This document shows positions 62,326-64,000 of a stretch of 64,000 nt of DNA, piece by piece. The stretch's first letter is position 1. Each line of letters starts with the position of its first letter. The position numbers were made by a program, and so were the translations under genes. The notes beneath the pieces are model-generated. The model did no database searches. It was not told the DNA's origin and saw only the letters and a list, made by a program, of their open reading frames with translations. The DNA is taken from contig NZ_FREZ01000003.1 in NCBI RefSeq assembly GCF_900143525.1, positions 248,001 to 312,000 of the forward strand, read 5' to 3'. This stretch comes from Ruegeria sp. Alg231-54. Its GTDB lineage: Bacteria > Pseudomonadota > Alphaproteobacteria > Rhodobacterales > Rhodobacteraceae.

Positions 62326-62972
62326 TCAGGCTGTTTCTTTTAGTTCTGGCGTTGGGGTCGCTGGGGGCATGCACCGGGTTGGGCACGCTGAGACAGGCAT
62401 CCAAGCCAAACGACCTGTATCTTTTAACGCCGAAAAGCACCTTTTCGCCTTCGTTACCGCGCGTCCAAAAACAAATCGTTGTACAGGAACCAACCGCAAC
62501 GGCGGCGGTCAATACCGATCAGATCGCCATTCAGCCGACCCCATTGCAGGTGCAATACCTACCGCGCGCCAGATGGGTCGACCGTGCACCGCTTATCGTG
62601 CAGGCGTTACTGGTCGAAAGCTATGAAAACAGCGGCAAGGTGGCCGCTGTTGGTCGCTCAACCGTGGGCCTGCGTGCCGACTATGTCATCGTTCCGGACC
62701 TGCGCGAATTTCAGGGGTTCGTCGTCAGTGATGTCGAAGGGACAAAAACCATCCGCGTCGAAGTGCGCATGAACATTAAGATCATTGATGAGTACGAAGA
62801 CAAGATCATCGCGTCTAGTTCATTTCGGGAAGTTGTTGCCTCTGCCAGCGAAGCGACGCCTGACCTTGTGAAAGCCTTTGACGATGCTTTGGGCAGGACC
62901 ATGCGCGACGCCGTAGAGTGGAGCGTGCGCCGGATCAACACACATGCGGCCAACAACCAAAGATCGTATTGA
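62322..62972 (+). CDS. ABC-type transport auxiliary lipoprotein (PqiC-like)
   Basis: This is a 216-residue lipoprotein with the signal MIRLFLLVLALGSLGAC, with the lipobox LGAC (Cys17). The body has the family pattern LYLLTPKSTF, VQYLPRARWVDRAPLIVQALLVESYENSGKVAAVGRSTVGLRADYVIVPDLREFQGF and FREVVASASEATPDLVKAFDDALGRTM. PqiC-like proteins sit in the outer membrane and complete MCE-type lipid bridges. The 4-bp overlap with mlaD shows co-translation. It is the last gene of the operon and is followed by a hairpin. Confidence 0.9.
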   Translation: MIRLFLLVLALGSLGACTGLGTLRQASKPNDLYLLTPKSTFSPSLPRVQKQIVVQEPTATAAVNTDQIAIQPTPLQVQYLPRARWVDRAPLIVQALLVESYENSGKVAAVGRSTVGLRADYVIVPDLREFQGFVVSDVEGTKTIRVEVRMNIKIIDEYEDKIIASSSFREVVASASEATPDLVKAFDDALGRTMRDAVEWSVRRINTHAANNQRSY

Positions 62973-62980
62973 CGGGACAC

Positions 62981-63003
62981 GGGCGCTGCCCAACGCAGCG
63001 CCC
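62981..63003. terminator. Hairpin between Mla operon and convergent VWA gene
   Basis: GGGCGCTGC (62981-62989) and GCAGCGCCC (62995-63003) form a perfect 9-bp stem with a 5-base loop between two convergent stop codons. It is probably the 3' end of both transcripts, though no long T tract follows on either strand. Confidence 0.6.
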
Positions 63004-63015
63004 CATTGCCCGCTG

Positions 63016-64000
63016 TTACCGTGACAGCGTTTGTGCAAGGCGCATGAGCGTGGCAGCTTCGGCCCTGTACCCAAAGGGATCTTCGCCACGCGCAGCGTTT
63101 GCCAATCCGATCGCATCGTCGTAGGACCAGTTCCCCAGATACTCTGCACCGCGCAATAACTGCCCGAATCCGGCGATGGCATAGGAAAAGCGGACATCGT
63201 CTGTAGCCTCGCCCTGCGTCGCCGCAATGGGCTGTTCGATCAACTGACTCTGGTCAGATCCCGGCGTTTTGTAACGCAGCTTGAAAAACCCGATCTCATC
63301 CGAACCATCGCGCACCGCTTGGGCACCATAGCGCAACGGGTCGTTCAGGATGGCGTCTGAGCCAACAGGCGTGACCTCGTAAATCGCCGTGACCGAGTGG
63401 CCTGCTCCAATATCACCGGCGTCAACTTTGTCATTGGTGAAATCTTCCCGACGCAACGCGCGCGTCTCGTATCCGATCAGGCGATATTCGGCTATTTGTG
63501 ACGGGTTGAACTCAACCTGGATTTTGACGTCGTTTGCGATTGGGAACAATGCGCCGGTCAACTGGTCGACCAAGACTTTTTGCGCCTCGCTCAGCGTGTC
63601 GATATACGCAGCCTGTCCGTTTCCGTTCTGGGCAAGTGCCTGAATCGTGGCATCGTCCAGATTACCCCGGCCAAAACCCAAAACACTCAGAAACGTACCG
63701 CTGTCTCGTTTATTTGCTATGAAGTCTTTCAGCGCATCAGGATCAGACAAGCCAACATTAAAGTCGCCATCCGTTGCTAGGATGACCCGCGTGACCTCGT
63801 CGTCGGCCCTCATGCTTTCGGCTACCTGATATGCCTGTTGCAACCCGACCTGACCTGCGGTCGAACCGCCTGCCTCCAACTGGTCGAGCGCGCCGAGGAT
63901 TTTGTCACGTTCCACGGCCGCGGTGGGTTCCAGAACCTGCCCCGCGCTTCCGGCATAGGTCACGATCGAGACCTCGTCCTCATCTCGCAACACTGACAGC
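63016..64000 (-). CDS. VWA domain-containing protein (YfbK-like), 3' part
   Basis: The C-terminal 328 residues are visible; the frame runs off the right edge, so the N-terminus and the MIDAS DxSxS motif are missing. The visible VWA part includes LRDEDEVSIVTYAGSAGQVLEPT, GGSTAGQVGLQQAYQVAE and VILATDGDFNVGLSDPDALKDFI. It is followed by the DUF3520-type region GALFPIANDVKIQVEFNPSQIAEYRLIGYETRALRREDF. The family is often annotated as Ca-activated chloride channel homologue or YfbK; the function is unclear, but many are secreted or lipoproteins. It converges on the Mla operon. Confidence 0.88.
   Translation of the reverse strand, partial: LSVLRDEDEVSIVTYAGSAGQVLEPTAAVERDKILGALDQLEAGGSTAGQVGLQQAYQVAESMRADDEVTRVILATDGDFNVGLSDPDALKDFIANKRDSGTFLSVLGFGRGNLDDATIQALAQNGNGQAAYIDTLSEAQKVLVDQLTGALFPIANDVKIQVEFNPSQIAEYRLIGYETRALRREDFTNDKVDAGDIGAGHSVTAIYEVTPVGSDAILNDPLRYGAQAVRDGSDEIGFFKLRYKTPGSDQSQLIEQPIAATQGEATDDVRFSYAIAGFGQLLRGAEYLGNWSYDDAIGLANAARGEDPFGYRAEAATLMRLAQTLSR

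Overview
The window looks like a chromosome segment of a marine alphaproteobacterium of the Roseobacter group (Rhodobacterales). This rests on the accD-folC pair, a GlpSTPQUV-type glycerol ABC transporter, serralysin-type type I secretion (T1SS) modules, an Mla lipid-transport operon with a STAS domain fused to MlaE, and a moderately GC-rich, densely packed layout. The genus is inferred from gene content only.

Layout. 0-9.7 kb is mostly housekeeping: accD (3' end), folC, zapE, an MFS carrier, a HAD phosphatase, a UPF0178 protein, sthA, fghA, and an AEC carrier divergent from a TetR regulator. 9.7-16.6 kb is a T1SS module (HlyD-type adaptor, ABC exporter) next to a 1239-residue RTX/CHRD protein built on four repeats of about 180 residues. 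17-29 kb is a catabolic region: an OxyR-like LysR regulator, a peptide ABC transporter with an M24 peptidase, a GntR/FCD regulator whose promoter shares an exact 19-bp motif with the transporter promoter, a GlxA-type regulator, a PhnY-like aldehyde dehydrogenase and an FAH-family enzyme. 29.3-31.9 kb holds a GNAT enzyme and an adenylate cyclase-TPR protein.

31.9-36.5 kb is the most unusual part: a minus-strand YcaO-TfuA pair, a HExxH metallopeptidase, and a protein ending in seven exact SGAKV units. It looks like a RiPP or protein thioamidation system. It abuts 36.6-39.3 kb, a graveyard of an IS630-like transposase, a serine recombinase and a truncated, frameshifted Old Yellow Enzyme gene.

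39.4-47.4 kb carries a 32-residue membrane peptide, a BlaI/M56 regulatory pair and a complete glycerol ABC operon (V-S-T-P-Q-U). 48-54.5 kb holds a class V aminotransferase, a second T1SS exporter/adaptor pair, an N-terminally truncated RTX-dockerin protein and the 3' stub of a third HlyD gene, which meet at a rearrangement scar. 54.5-64 kb has a hybrid histidine kinase with an OmpR-type regulator, a phosphonate monoester hydrolase-like enzyme, the Mla operon and the 3' part of a VWA protein. No tRNA, rRNA or CRISPR array was recognised.
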